Part shown: piece after piece, positions 44,081 through 54,514 of the stretch
Position numbering within the stretch: the stretch's first letter is position 1
Layout: the number at the start of each line of letters is the position of its first letter
Assembly (NCBI GenBank): GCA_963793275.1
Contig: CAWBZL010000004.1
Location: 186,001-250,000 of the forward strand
Source: Marinirhabdus sp963793275
GTDB lineage: Bacteria > Bacteroidota > Bacteroidia > Flavobacteriales > Flavobacteriaceae
Reading direction: 5' to 3'
DNA: 64,000 nucleotides
Made by a program: the position numbers and the translations under genes
The notes under the pieces: generated by a model
Databases searched by the model: none
What the model saw: only the letters and a program-made list of their open reading frames with translations
Told to the model about the DNA's origin: nothing

Positions 44081-44737
44081 ATGGCTTTAACCAAAGAACA
44101 AATTGCACAACGCATCGCAAAAGAAGTAAAAGATGGCTATTACGTTAACTTAGGAATAGGAATTCCTACGTTGGTGGCCAACTTTGTTCGTGACGATATA
44201 GAAGTAGATTTTCAAAGCGAAAACGGTATTTTGGGGATGGGACCATTTCCTTTTGAGGGAGAAGAAGACCCGGACTTAATTAATGCCGGGAAACAAACCA
44301 TTACGGCGTTGCCTGGTGCTTCGTTCTTCGATTCGGCTACTAGTTTTTCTATGATTCGTGGACAGCACGTAGACCTCACTATTTTAGGCGCTATGGAAGT
44401 AGCTCAAAACGGAGATATTGCTAATTGGAAAATTCCTGGTAAAATGGTAAAAGGGATGGGTGGAGCCATGGACCTGGTAGCCTCTGCCGAAAATATTATC
44501 GTTGCTATGATGCATACTAACAGAGCGGGCGAATCTAAAATGCTTACCAGATGCTCCCTTCCATTAACGGGTGTAAACTGTGTAAAAAAGATAGTCACCA
44601 ATCTTGCGGTATTAGAAATAAAGGAAGGAAAGTTTCACTTATTGGAACGCGCTCCTGGAGTTAGCGTAGAAGAAATTAAAAATGCTACCGAAGGTGATTT
44701 GGTAGTTCCTGAAAATGTTCCGGAGATGGTTTTCTAA
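44081..44737 (+). CDS. scoB: 3-oxoacid CoA-transferase subunit B
   Basis: A 218-residue beta subunit with the catalytic glutamate in SENGILGMGP (near residue 47) and the later GGAMDLV. It lies 34 bases after scoA, and a terminator follows. Confidence 0.93.
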   Translation: MALTKEQIAQRIAKEVKDGYYVNLGIGIPTLVANFVRDDIEVDFQSENGILGMGPFPFEGEEDPDLINAGKQTITALPGASFFDSATSFSMIRGQHVDLTILGAMEVAQNGDIANWKIPGKMVKGMGGAMDLVASAENIIVAMMHTNRAGESKMLTRCSLPLTGVNCVKKIVTNLAVLEIKEGKFHLLERAPGVSVEEIKNATEGDLVVPENVPEMVF

Positions 44738-44759
44738 AAGTTTGCTATAAATTATACCG

Positions 44760-44789
44760 AAAAAGCCTCATCGTTAGATGAGGCTTTTT
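44760..44789 (+). terminator. Terminator after scoB
   Basis: AAAAAGCCTCATC (44760-44772) pairs with GATGAGGCTTTTT (44777-44789) around GTTA; perfect stem with T run. Confidence 0.9.
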
Positions 44790-45023
44790 GGTTTTAAAAT
44801 GTAGGAAATTACGGCATATGAAGCGACAAAAGTTAAAAATTAGTGCGTTTTATCGAAAATAAACGTACTTAAACGTATTTCTATAATAATTCAACGCATA
44901 TTAGCAGTCCCAAAAATGATGAACCAAAAACCTACTTATGTTATTTATCGTAAAGAATGTTAAAAGTACTCTCAAGCTAATGCAAAACCTACTGTATGTA
45001 GCTAAAAAAGTTTTTTTGTTGAT

Positions 45024-45110
45024 GTAATTTTTTAATAGTATTACCCCCGAATCTATTATAGATTCAAATATAAGTCCCGTTCTTTGTGAGGTTAGAACGG
45101 GATTTTTTTT
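45024..45110 (+). ncRNA. Candidate small RNA: double hairpin ending in a terminator
   Basis: Two hairpins lie between the scoB terminator and the ABC gene, which points the other way. The first is GAATCTA/TAGATTC (45049-45065) around TTA; the second is TCCCGTTCT (45075-45083) with AGAACGGGA (45094-45102), followed by eight T, a strong plus-strand terminator. A TAATTTTT stretch at about 45024 resembles a -7 box. No open frame is present, so a ~75-base transcript is possible. It may also be a remnant terminator. The whole 487-base spacer (44790-45276) holds no other gene that I can see. Confidence 0.35.
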
Positions 45111-45276
45111 ACCCTTTCCCGAATTTTAGCAACAGAGAATTATTACATTCTCCTTCTCCTAGTGGCGTTCAAAATTTTAATGAAATATAACTACAGTTTG
45201 TACACAGTGACGGGAAGGTGGATTTGGGTTATTGATTCATAAACCAAGACATTTTTTACGCCAAAATTCAGAAGGG

Positions 45277-46965
45277 TTACATCCCTTTTGGTATCGCATC
45301 AATCAATTTTTTAGTATACTCTTTTGTAGGATTTGCATAAATTTCGTCTGCATCGCCTAATTCTTCTATTTTACCTTGGTTCATCACCAGTAATTGATCT
45401 GCCATAAATTTTACCACAGCCAGATCGTGAGAGATAAAAATATAGGTAAAGCCAAAATCTTCTTTTAATTCATTCAGCAAATTAAGTACCTGCGCCTGCA
45501 CCGAAATATCCAAAGCCGAAACAGACTCGTCACAAATAACCAATTTTGGTTTCATAGCAATAGTACGGGCAATGCCTACACGTTGCCGTTGCCCGCCAGA
45601 AAGCTCGTGCGGATAGCGATGGAAATAAGTATCATCCAGCCCAACACGGGTGAGCAGTTCAAAAACGCGTTGCTTTCGTTTCGCGGGAGAAGTTTCAATT
45701 TTATGGACTGTCATAGGTTCCATAAGGGCTTCCCCAACATGTGTTCGCGGATTTAAAGACGAATACGGATCCTGAAAAATAAGCTGTATTTCTTTCCGCA
45801 ATCGTCGCATTTCAGATTTAGAAAGTGTGGTAAGATCTTTTCCTCTATAGAAAATACGGCCTTTGGTGGCTTTTTCTAATTGTAAAATAGTTTTTCCCAA
45901 CGTAGATTTTCCACATCCGGATTCTCCAACCAAGCCTAATGTTTCGCCTTCAAAAACTGAAAAGCTTACATCGTCCACAGCTTTTACCGTTCTTTTTTTG
46001 GAGAATAATCCGCCTTTGCTATAATATTCTTTGGAGACATTCACAATTTTTAATAGTGGCTCCCGGGTATATATTTTTTTATGCTGCAATGCGCGTTGGC
46101 TTGGTGTTACGACTACTTTTTTAAAGGTATTATCTGCCAGTGAAGCAATGGTGGGTAGTTGTTCCAGACGCTCTCCCAAGGTGGGTCTGGATGCTAAAAG
46201 TGCTTTTGTATAAGCTGCTTCCGGGAATGTAAATATTTGATGCACGGGTCCTTCTTCTACCAGGTCCCCTTTATACATAACAAGCACACGGTCTGCGATT
46301 TCTGAAACAAGGCTTAGATCGTGTGAGATAAAGATCAGGCTCATCCCGGTTTCCTGCTGTAGTTCTTTAAGCAATTGTAATATCTCTTTTTGTACCGTTA
46401 CATCGAGTGCGGTAGTGGGTTCATCTGCAATAAGCAATTTTGGCTTGCAGGCAATAGCCATAGCAATCATTACACGTTGCATTTGTCCACCACTTATCTG
46501 GTGTGGATAGCTGTTATAAATTTCCTGAGGACGTGGGAGCTTGACTTTTTCAAAAAGCTGTATGACTTCTTTCTTTACTGCTGCAGAAGACAAAGAAGTA
46601 TGGTTTTTTAAAATTTCAGCAACCTGAAATCCGCAAGATAACGAAGGGTTCAAAGCACTCATAGGTTCCTGAAAGATCATAGAAATTTCGTTTCCACGCA
46701 GTTTTTGAAATTCTTTTTCCTTTAACTCAAGGATATGTTTATCCTGAAATGTTATAGAACCAGAAACAAACGATGTTTTTTTAGGCAATAAACCCATTAA
46801 AGCCAGGGAAGTCACAGATTTCCCCGATCCGGATTCACCAACGATACCTACAATTTCATTTTCATTAATGGTACATGAAATGTTGTGAATAACTTCGGTT
46901 CGTTCTTTTTTACTTCCGAAGGAAATGGAGAGATCTTTTATATGAAGTAACTTTTTTTCGAGCAT
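45277..46965 (-). CDS. ABC transporter double ATP-binding protein (DppD-DppF / YejF type)
   Basis: A 562-residue fusion of two peptide-type ABC ATPases. Each half has Walker A (GESGSGKS; GESGCGKS), signature (SGGQMQRV; SGGQRQRV) and Walker B motifs (LLIADEPTTALD; LVICDESVSALD). The second half resembles DppF, the first DppD, as in YejF and GsiA. It would energise an oligopeptide or glutathione importer, but no permease or binding-protein gene is nearby, so its partners must be elsewhere. An exact TATCTTTG box lies four bases upstream of the ATG. Confidence 0.9.
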   Translation of the reverse strand: MLEKKLLHIKDLSISFGSKKERTEVIHNISCTINENEIVGIVGESGSGKSVTSLALMGLLPKKTSFVSGSITFQDKHILELKEKEFQKLRGNEISMIFQEPMSALNPSLSCGFQVAEILKNHTSLSSAAVKKEVIQLFEKVKLPRPQEIYNSYPHQISGGQMQRVMIAMAIACKPKLLIADEPTTALDVTVQKEILQLLKELQQETGMSLIFISHDLSLVSEIADRVLVMYKGDLVEEGPVHQIFTFPEAAYTKALLASRPTLGERLEQLPTIASLADNTFKKVVVTPSQRALQHKKIYTREPLLKIVNVSKEYYSKGGLFSKKRTVKAVDDVSFSVFEGETLGLVGESGCGKSTLGKTILQLEKATKGRIFYRGKDLTTLSKSEMRRLRKEIQLIFQDPYSSLNPRTHVGEALMEPMTVHKIETSPAKRKQRVFELLTRVGLDDTYFHRYPHELSGGQRQRVGIARTIAMKPKLVICDESVSALDISVQAQVLNLLNELKEDFGFTYIFISHDLAVVKFMADQLLVMNQGKIEELGDADEIYANPTKEYTKKLIDAIPKGM

Positions 46966-47445
46966 AATTCAAAGATACAATTTAAAGTATCTGAATCTCT
47001 TCAGAAATAAAACTGGAATTGCGGCAATTTCTGTTTTCAACCCGAAACGTGTGTAAAATTTATACATATCCTACCAATTCTGTAGGAATCTTAATAAAAA
47101 CCTAAAATTAACTATAAAAAGACCGTGTCATTCATCGAATAAAATTTTGTTATTCGTAGAGTTTTGTTTTATTTGCTACATATTGTTTAAAAAAAGTATC
47201 TTTTATATTAGAATATTAAGATGATATTGTATAATTATTAAGATTAATATAATGATAAATAAAGAAACGTTTCTTAAAATTTTAACGGAATAACACATAA
47301 TAACCATCAATAATTTATGATCCAACTTCAGTTTTTTTAGCTACACATCCCCGAGTTTCAATGAGACCTTTTACCGTGCATTTTTAAGCGACGGAAGACC
47401 AAAACCTATCAAGTTCATTTTAAAAACTAATTCAAACTATCTACT
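46966..47445. other. Long AT-rich spacer upstream of the fungalysin gene
   Basis: A spacer of 480 bases between divergent genes with no open frame of interest. Two small hairpins are visible: CCTAC/GTAGG (47070-47086) and CGAATA/TATTCG (47136-47156). No riboswitch class is recognised. The length suggests a long leader or a complex promoter for the protease gene. Confidence 0.5.
46970..46977 (-). promoter_or_regulatory. -7 box directly before the ABC ATPase ATG
   Basis: The minus strand reads TATCTTTG, an exact TAnnTTTG match ending four bases before ATG 46965. A transcript starting from it would be leaderless. No -33 TTG is seen. Confidence 0.4.
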
Positions 47446-50400
47446 ATGAGAAAATTTTATCTTCTTGCACTGGCGTTCGTTACTACCGGGCTAGTGTCGT
47501 TTTCACAAACGACTCCGGAAGCGGTTGTGCAAAACTACTTCAACATCCTTAAAGGAGAATCCAGCTTTAAAGGAGCAGATCTAAACCAATGGAAAATCAC
47601 AGATGTGGTTCCTTCGCTGAATCCAGAGATTCAACATGTTTACGTACAGCAACTCTACAACAACACACCTATACAATATGCAACCTATAAATTTTCGGTT
47701 AAAAACGGGAAGGTTGTATTTAAGGTAGATCAATTTATTACAAATATTGAGCAAAAAGTGGCTACGTCCAGTGCTGCACTTTCTGCGCAAGATGCTGTTA
47801 TGAAGACGGTCCAGGCTCACAATTTAAAGCGCCCAACCTTAAACGGAACAAAAAACGCGCAGGATGTATATGTTTTTGAAGACGATACAGCAGCGGGAGC
47901 ACCTATTAAAGTACAGTCTATGTTTCAATTATACGAAGGGCAACTTCGTTTGGTATGGAACGTAAGCTATTATCAAACAGACGGTAAACACTGGTGGAGC
48001 GAAAATATTGATGCTACCAACGGCCAGATTCTTAGCACCGAAGACTGGGTAATTTCTTGTAACTGGGGCGATGCTCACGAAACACATAATCATGATACTG
48101 CAGGTACATCGCTGGAAGATATTGTAGTAGTGGAAGGTCCGGCAAATATGGTAGCCGGAGAAAGCTATAATGTGTATGCAATGCCAAAGGAAAGTCCGTT
48201 AGATGGCGGTAGAACTGTGGTAAACGACCCTCAAGACTTAAGTGCGTCACCTTATGGATGGCACGATACCAACGGTGCGAATGGTGCCGAATATACCATC
48301 ACGCGCGGTAATAACTGCTGGGCTATGGAGGATGCTAACGGAAACAACGGTACAGGATATTCTCCAAACGGAGGCTCTGGTCTAGACTTTAACTACCCGG
48401 TTAACTTTAATAACCAACCAAGCACGTATCGTGATGCAGCAATTGCAAACCTATTTTATTGGAATAACATTATGCACGATGTCTACTATCAGTATGGTTT
48501 TAATGAAGCTTCTGGTAACTTTCAGGAAAATAACTACGGAAAAGGTGGTTTAGGAAGTGATAGTGTAACTGCAGATGCGCAGGATGGAAGCGGAACAAAT
48601 AACGCAAATTTTGGAACGCCACCAGACGGATCTAACCCAAGGATGCAAATGTTTTTGTGGACAACCACCAATCCGCAAACTGACGGCGATTTTGACAACG
48701 GAATTATTGCACACGAATACGGTCACGGAATTTCTACCAGACTGGTAGGAGGTCCAGGAACCAACGCACTTGGCGGATCTGAGCAAATGGGTGAAGGATG
48801 GAGTGATTTTTTCGGTCTTATGCTTACGATGAAAACTGGTGATAGCGGCAGCGATGCGCGTGGTATTGGAAATTTTGCTTTAGGTGAAAATTCTAATGGC
48901 GGAGGAATTAGACCGACACCTTATTCAACCAACACATCAATCAATGGAACAACGTATGGCGATATTAACGGCCTTGCGGTTCCTCATGGCGTAGGATATG
49001 CCTGGGCAACCATTCTTTGGGATATGAACTGGGCATTAATTGCAGCAGAAGGTTTTGATACAGATTTTTATAACGGAACAGGAGGAAATAACATCGCCAT
49101 GGCATTGGTAATTGAAGGATTGAAAAATACAGCTAACAACCCGGGATTTGTTTCGGGACGTGATGGTATTTTACAGGCAGACCAGGATTTATATGGTGGA
49201 CAATACAATTGTATCATCTGGGATGTCTTTGCTGCCAGAGGAGTTGGTTTAAACGCCAATGAAAACACCAATGGCGGAACAAACACAAATTCAGACCAAA
49301 CCACATCTTTTGTAAGTGGTTGTCAGAGCCCTCCAACCCCGGAAGCATGTTCAGGCACAGTTTCTACGTTTCCTGATGCTGAAAGTTTTGAATCGAACCT
49401 GGGAGGTTGGTCACAATCTACACAAGACGACCTGGATTGGACAAGAGATGCTGCCGGAACACCTTCCAGTAATACAGGACCAACAACAGGTGCCGCTGGA
49501 AGTTTTTATATGTATGTGGAAGCTTCGGACCCAAATTTCCCTAACAAGCGTGCAATTTTATATTCCCCTTGTTATAATTTAAGCGCTCAGAATGATGCAA
49601 CGTTCAACTTTAGTTACCATATGTATGGTGCTGCAGATATGGGAAGCATAGACCTGGAGGTAAGCACAGATGATGGTGCTTCCTGGACTTCTGTCTGGAA
49701 CGAAACCGGGAATAAAGGCAATCAGTGGAATACTGAAAGTATAGATCTTGGCAGCTATGCAGGTGAAAGTAACTTCCGTATGCGTTTTAACCGTGTTACA
49801 GGAAGCACCTGGCAGGCAGATATTGCGTTGGATGCTTTTGAAATGGAAGGTGGAACTGTTTCAGATACACAAGCTCCAACAGTACCAACTAGTTTAGCTA
49901 CCTCTAACATAGCAGATACATCACTTACGTTAAATTGGAATGCTTCAAATGATAATGTAGGCGTAACAGGATATGAAGTATTTATGGATGGTTCAGCACT
50001 AGGAACCGTTGCTTCAAATACAGCAAATGTAACAGGATTAGTAGCTGGAACCAGCTATGTTTTTCAGGTACGTGCTTTTGATGCTGCCGGAAACAATTCA
50101 GCCTTAAGTAATACGGCTAATGCAACCACCACAGGTGGAGGCGGAGGTGGTGGCTGTACCAACGGTGTTTCTGTTGGCTACTCTGAAAGCTTTGAAAGCT
50201 CTATTGGAGCCTGGACGCAAAGTACTGCAGATGATACAGACTGGACACGTGATGCTTCAGGCACTCCATCAACCGGAACAGGACCATCAAGTGGGTCACC
50301 AGGATCATTCTATATGTATGTAGAAGCATCAGACCCTAATTACCCTAGCAAACGTGCCATTTTAAATTCACCTTGCGTAGATCTATCTGGTGAGACCGAA

Positions 50401-51385
50401 GCTACCTTCAGTTTTAATTATCATATGTATGGTGCTTCTGATATGGGAAGCATAGCACTGGAAGCAAGTACCGATGGAAATTCCTGGGCGTCTCTATGGA
50501 GTACAACCGGAAATAAAGGAAACCAATGGAACTCCGAAAGCGTGAGTTTAGATGCCTATGCAGGTGGAACGGTACAATTGCGTTTTAACCGTTTGACCGG
50601 AAGTACCTGGCAAGCAGATATTGCAATTGATGGAATTTCGATAACTGCCGGTGGCGGTGGCGGAGGTGCCTGCTCCAACAGGATACTGTGCATCTAATGG
50701 TAACAATACAAACGATGAATATATCCAACGAGTACAAATAGGAAGCATTAACAATACATCCGGAGCATCTCCTGGTGGTTATGGAGATTTTACAAGCCTT
50801 TCCACCAACTTAAGCAGTAGTAATTCTATTACTATTACACCAAGATGGACAGGCACTGTTTATGCAGAAGGGTATGCCGTATTTATAGACTGGAACCGTG
50901 ATGGCGACTTTAACGATGCAGGTGAACTCGCGTACAGCCGGGCAGCTACAACAGCAACGCCAATTACAGGTTCATTTAGCGTACCTGGAAGTGCGTCTGC
51001 CGGAGCAACCAGAATGCGTGTTTCTATGAAATACAATGGCATTCCAACTGCTTGTGAGTCGTTTACATATGGTGAAGTTGAAGATTATGAGGTAGTAATT
51101 CCGGCAAGCTTTGGGCCTAATGGAAACACTGCAAATACAGATAACAACTTTGCAGTTTCAGGATTTACATTATATCCAAACCCTGTAAACAGAGGTGTTG
51201 TAAACATTGAAATTTCTGAGGCAGAACCAACAGATTTTATCATATTTAATATGATTGGTCAACGGGTGCTTTCTGGAGAGTTCACTTCAAAAATTGATGT
51301 TTCCAGCTTACAAAGCGGTATGTATATGATTGAAGTAAATGCCGAAGAAGGCAAAAAGTTTGTAGAACGTTTTATTAAGGAATAA
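47446..51385 (+). CDS. T9SS-secreted fungalysin-like metalloprotease (M36), frame broken near 50674
   Basis: A protein of about 1312 residues once one extra base at 50671-50675 is removed. As written it stops at 50697 after 1083 residues. Order: signal peptide (to LVSFSQ), FTP/PepSY-like pro-region, M36 catalytic domain with HEYGH (423-427) and the third zinc ligand in GEGWSDFFG, a MAM-like domain, a fibronectin III domain, a glycine linker, a second MAM-like domain, a second glycine linker, a GEVED domain (from YCASNGNNTNDEYIQRVQIG), and a T9SS sorting domain (LYPNPVNRGVVNIEISE to the end). The protease would be exported by the T9SS and digest extracellular protein. The break would remove the sorting domain, hence secretion. 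Confidence 0.88.
49381..50643 (+). repeat. Internal duplication of a MAM-like domain in the fungalysin gene
   Basis: Copy 1 is about 49381-49848, copy 2 about 50185-50643. Both read DWTRDA, GSFYMYVEASDPN, HMYGA-DMGSI, GNKGNQWN and GSTWQADIA at matching places, so the copies are closely similar. The FN3 domain and a glycine linker lie between them. Confidence 0.8.
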
Positions 51386-51417
51386 CCTCACAGCAAACGT
51401 AACACGTTCTATAAATA

Positions 51418-51449
51418 AAGCCCGCTCCTTCTCATTGGAGTGGGCTTTT
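51418..51449. terminator. Terminator after the fungalysin gene
   Basis: AAGCCCGCTCC (51418-51428) pairs with GGAGTGGGCTTTT (51437-51449) with one G-T wobble. It lies between convergent genes. Confidence 0.8.
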
Positions 51450-51457
51450 GTATTAAA

Positions 51458-52171
51458 CTACACAGAAAGTACCTCATCTTCTTCCAATAACTCCTCATTG
51501 CGAAGTTTCAAAATAATTTGAGCAACCGTAACCGTGTCTTTTTCACAGTAGATAATAATGCGGTCTATATCATTCTCTTCGTAATATACATCGCGTACCT
51601 GGCTGCCGTCTATATCGTCTTTGGGTGATGGGATGCCTAAAACGTGCGCCATTAATTTTAGCGAAGTGAAGGTTTTATAGTCGCCAAATTTCCACAGTTC
51701 TAGGGTGTCCAAATGTGGAACTTCCCATGGTTTTTTTCCGAAGAGATTCAGCTTGAAAGGTAAATCTATGCCGTGAATAATCATTCTGCGGGCAATGTAT
51801 GGGAAATCGAATTCTTTTCCATTATGAGCGCACAACACATGATGAGGTCTGTTAAAATGGGTTTCCAGCAACGTTTTAAATTCTTTTAATAAAGAAATTT
51901 CTTCCCCGTGAAAACTAGTCACTCTAAAGTTTCTAATGTCGCCCTTCATCTTAAAATACCCAACCGAAATACATACGATTTTCCCAAACTCTGCCCAGAT
52001 TCCTGCGCGGTCGTAAAATTGTTCGGCGGTAAATTCGTCTTTTCTTTGGTAGTTGGTTTTTTGCTCGTACAGGGTTTGCGTAGTTTCATCCAACGCTCGA
52101 AAAGTTGGGTGCTGTGGAACGGTTTCAATATCCAAAAAAAGGATATGTTCCAGGTTAATGCGTTTCAACAT
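51458..52171 (-). CDS. Predicted 3'-5' exonuclease (DnaQ/PolB-like, RNase H fold)
   Basis: A 237-residue DEDDy exonuclease-like protein. Exo I is FLDIETVP (residues 12-19), exo II is CAHNGKEFDFPYIARR, and exo III is YCEKDTVTVAQI, with the Y-x3-D form. It should remove nucleotides from 3' ends of DNA or RNA. The in-family name is ribonuclease H-like or PolB-type exonuclease. No polymerase domain is present. Confidence 0.85.
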   Translation of the reverse strand: MLKRINLEHILFLDIETVPQHPTFRALDETTQTLYEQKTNYQRKDEFTAEQFYDRAGIWAEFGKIVCISVGYFKMKGDIRNFRVTSFHGEEISLLKEFKTLLETHFNRPHHVLCAHNGKEFDFPYIARRMIIHGIDLPFKLNLFGKKPWEVPHLDTLELWKFGDYKTFTSLKLMAHVLGIPSPKDDIDGSQVRDVYYEENDIDRIIIYCEKDTVTVAQIILKLRNEELLEEDEVLSV

Positions 52172-52228
52172 AATATTCTGTAAAAAGCGGGAAGTTGGTT
52201 AAAACTACGAAAATTAATTTAAAGACGA

Positions 52229-54439
52229 CTATTTACTTTTCGCTTCTATAATTTCTATAGCTTTTTCTATGAGTTCATCTCTTCCTTCCTTAATACCTTT
52301 TATGGTGGGTTTAACTTCAACATCCGGTACAATTCCTACGCGTTGGGTTGGAGTACCATCCGGATAATATACTCCAATGCCGCTTATGGCGGTTTGCATG
52401 CCACCCGGAATTGCAATCCCCGAAACATTACCGTCTGCCCCGGCCGTAGTGCTACCAACGACAGTAGTATTGGGTGCTGCACGAAAAGCCATGGCGGTAT
52501 ATTCGGCCTGGCTTTGAGAAAGTTCGTTTACGAGTATGACCACGGGACCTTCAAATTTTTTCTTTGCTATATTGCCAGCACCAATCATTAACGGGGAACC
52601 CATATTAAATTCACCTGGATTATCCGGGTTCATGGTAGTAAATTTTACAAATTCTGTGCCTCTGGGAGCGATAAACTGCCCTAACGCAAAAGGCATAAAA
52701 GCAGATGGGTAATTGCGAATATCAAGAATGAGTCCTTTGGCATTTATAAAGTTTTTAGCAATTACCTCGGGATCATCCATAGTGATATTTGCGAGGGTTA
52801 CGTAGCCGATGTTTCCATCCAGCATTTTATACGATTTTCCTTCCGGCTCTGGGTACCAGCCATATAGTTTTAATTGGTTACGTTCATACAATTTGAGATC
52901 TATACTTTTGGTCGAATTATTGTTTTTTACTTCTATTTGTATGGAGTCATCATCAGATTTTAAGATATCACGGGCAAGATCCCGTAATTGAGAGGGCTTG
53001 TTTGAAGCTGGATAGTAAGGCAATTGTTTTGTTATTGTTTCTGAAACGGGCTGCCCATTAACGGAAGTTATGACATCACCCAACTCTAAACCAGTACTTA
53101 ACTTTAATTCAGGATTATAAAAATCTGTAACCACTAATTGGTCTTCAATAAACCGCACGTGCACTGGTGGGAACAAACTCCCTCTAGCTTCTCTTATCTT
53201 ATCACCACCACCCCAAAGGTTGGAATGGGTGTCCTTCATCTCACCAATAAGTTGTAGCGCGGCTCTTTCGTATTCAATTTCACTTTTCGCATTTACAAAG
53301 GGAGCCACATATGTTTTTAAAACATCGTTCCAATCCAGATCTGTAATGTGCTTGTTAGGAGAAAAATAATGTACAGCGTTCCAGACGCGATAAAGTGCGA
53401 GGAGTCTAAAACCGCTGTCCGGATAGGGCATGTTAGCATAATCGTTTTCGTTTTTGAAATCTGGATTGCCTACCTGCTTGCTGGCATAGTCAATATAATA
53501 CTGATCACCCTGAAAGCGATTTTTATAAATACCTTGGAGTGTTTGTTGCAGCTCCTGGGAAAGTCCTTCCTGAGTAATCCATCTATGGTCTGGTTTTAAT
53601 TCGGCATCTGGATTAGTTTCTTTGCATTTTTTACAAGGCTTAAGGTTACCATATTTCTGAATCCAGGCAAGGATCTTTTGATCTCTTTCGGCAGAAGTTT
53701 TACTGGTTATGATAGGTTTCATATACCGAAATAACTCATAATCCCAATTGTGGTTTCCTGCAGCAATTTCTGGATGGTGGTATTTTAAAAACCCCCATGT
53801 CTTCCCAAGAATGGTAGCGTTTTCTATTTCTTGCGTACTCAGATCCTGTAGAGAAATACCAGACCCATTGTCAAATTCCTGGTCGCTTTGAACCTTATCC
53901 AGCTTCTTAGGATCTGCTTTTTCAACGGGCTTACCGTCCACGGTTACTTCAAGGTTGTCTATCCACATTTTACCAGACCCTATTAGCAAACCACCCACTA
54001 CAATTTGTTTGGCTTTTGATGGATTTAGTTTAAGTTCTACTTCGTATTTTTTCCAATCTGTTGTGCCCGAAACGGGTCTATCTTCCATATTGTCAAAGGC
54101 TACTTTGGGGTCAACACGCATCCAGAGACCTGCGTGTTCGGCGACATTTTCAGTTTTAATATAGCCCGTAAGTTTTATTTTTTTACCATCAAAATTGGCT
54201 GGAAAGCTAAAGCTTATAGCTTTAAAACTATTTTTTGCTTCAGCGCTACTAATTGATATTGAGTTTGTACCTTCTTGAGCAATTTCTGAATCTACTACTG
54301 CAAGATGATCGCCGTCTCCGAAGGTTTCCCAGGATTTTGCAAAGTCTCCTTCTAAAGTTTCAAAACTGTAATTTTTATTTTCCTGTGCTGAAAGTATAGC
54401 AACTATGAAGATTGCTATAAGAAACATAAATTTTTTCAT
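52229..54439 (-). CDS. S41 family peptidase with N-terminal carbohydrate-binding-like domain
   Basis: A 736-residue secreted protein: signal peptide (to LSAQ), a CBM4/9-like beta-sandwich (about residues 20-170), a helical region with a CxxC pair (CKKCKE near 270), a PDZ domain (GLELGDVITSVNGQPVSE) and the S41 tail-specific protease domain (ILDIRNYPS, NELSQSQAEYTAMAF, TTAGADGNVSGIAIPGG). The serine in SQSQAEY is in the place of the family's catalytic serine. It is likely a periplasmic or surface protease. Confidence 0.85.
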   Translation of the reverse strand: MKKFMFLIAIFIVAILSAQENKNYSFETLEGDFAKSWETFGDGDHLAVVDSEIAQEGTNSISISSAEAKNSFKAISFSFPANFDGKKIKLTGYIKTENVAEHAGLWMRVDPKVAFDNMEDRPVSGTTDWKKYEVELKLNPSKAKQIVVGGLLIGSGKMWIDNLEVTVDGKPVEKADPKKLDKVQSDQEFDNGSGISLQDLSTQEIENATILGKTWGFLKYHHPEIAAGNHNWDYELFRYMKPIITSKTSAERDQKILAWIQKYGNLKPCKKCKETNPDAELKPDHRWITQEGLSQELQQTLQGIYKNRFQGDQYYIDYASKQVGNPDFKNENDYANMPYPDSGFRLLALYRVWNAVHYFSPNKHITDLDWNDVLKTYVAPFVNAKSEIEYERAALQLIGEMKDTHSNLWGGGDKIREARGSLFPPVHVRFIEDQLVVTDFYNPELKLSTGLELGDVITSVNGQPVSETITKQLPYYPASNKPSQLRDLARDILKSDDDSIQIEVKNNNSTKSIDLKLYERNQLKLYGWYPEPEGKSYKMLDGNIGYVTLANITMDDPEVIAKNFINAKGLILDIRNYPSAFMPFALGQFIAPRGTEFVKFTTMNPDNPGEFNMGSPLMIGAGNIAKKKFEGPVVILVNELSQSQAEYTAMAFRAAPNTTVVGSTTAGADGNVSGIAIPGGMQTAISGIGVYYPDGTPTQRVGIVPDVEVKPTIKGIKEGRDELIEKAIEIIEAKSK

Positions 54440-54514
54440 TTTTTTAGTTTTTGGTTCGCTATAAAGACCCGATTTTGATAGTACTATTTCAGAAAAATCG
54501 TTTTTAATTGAATT

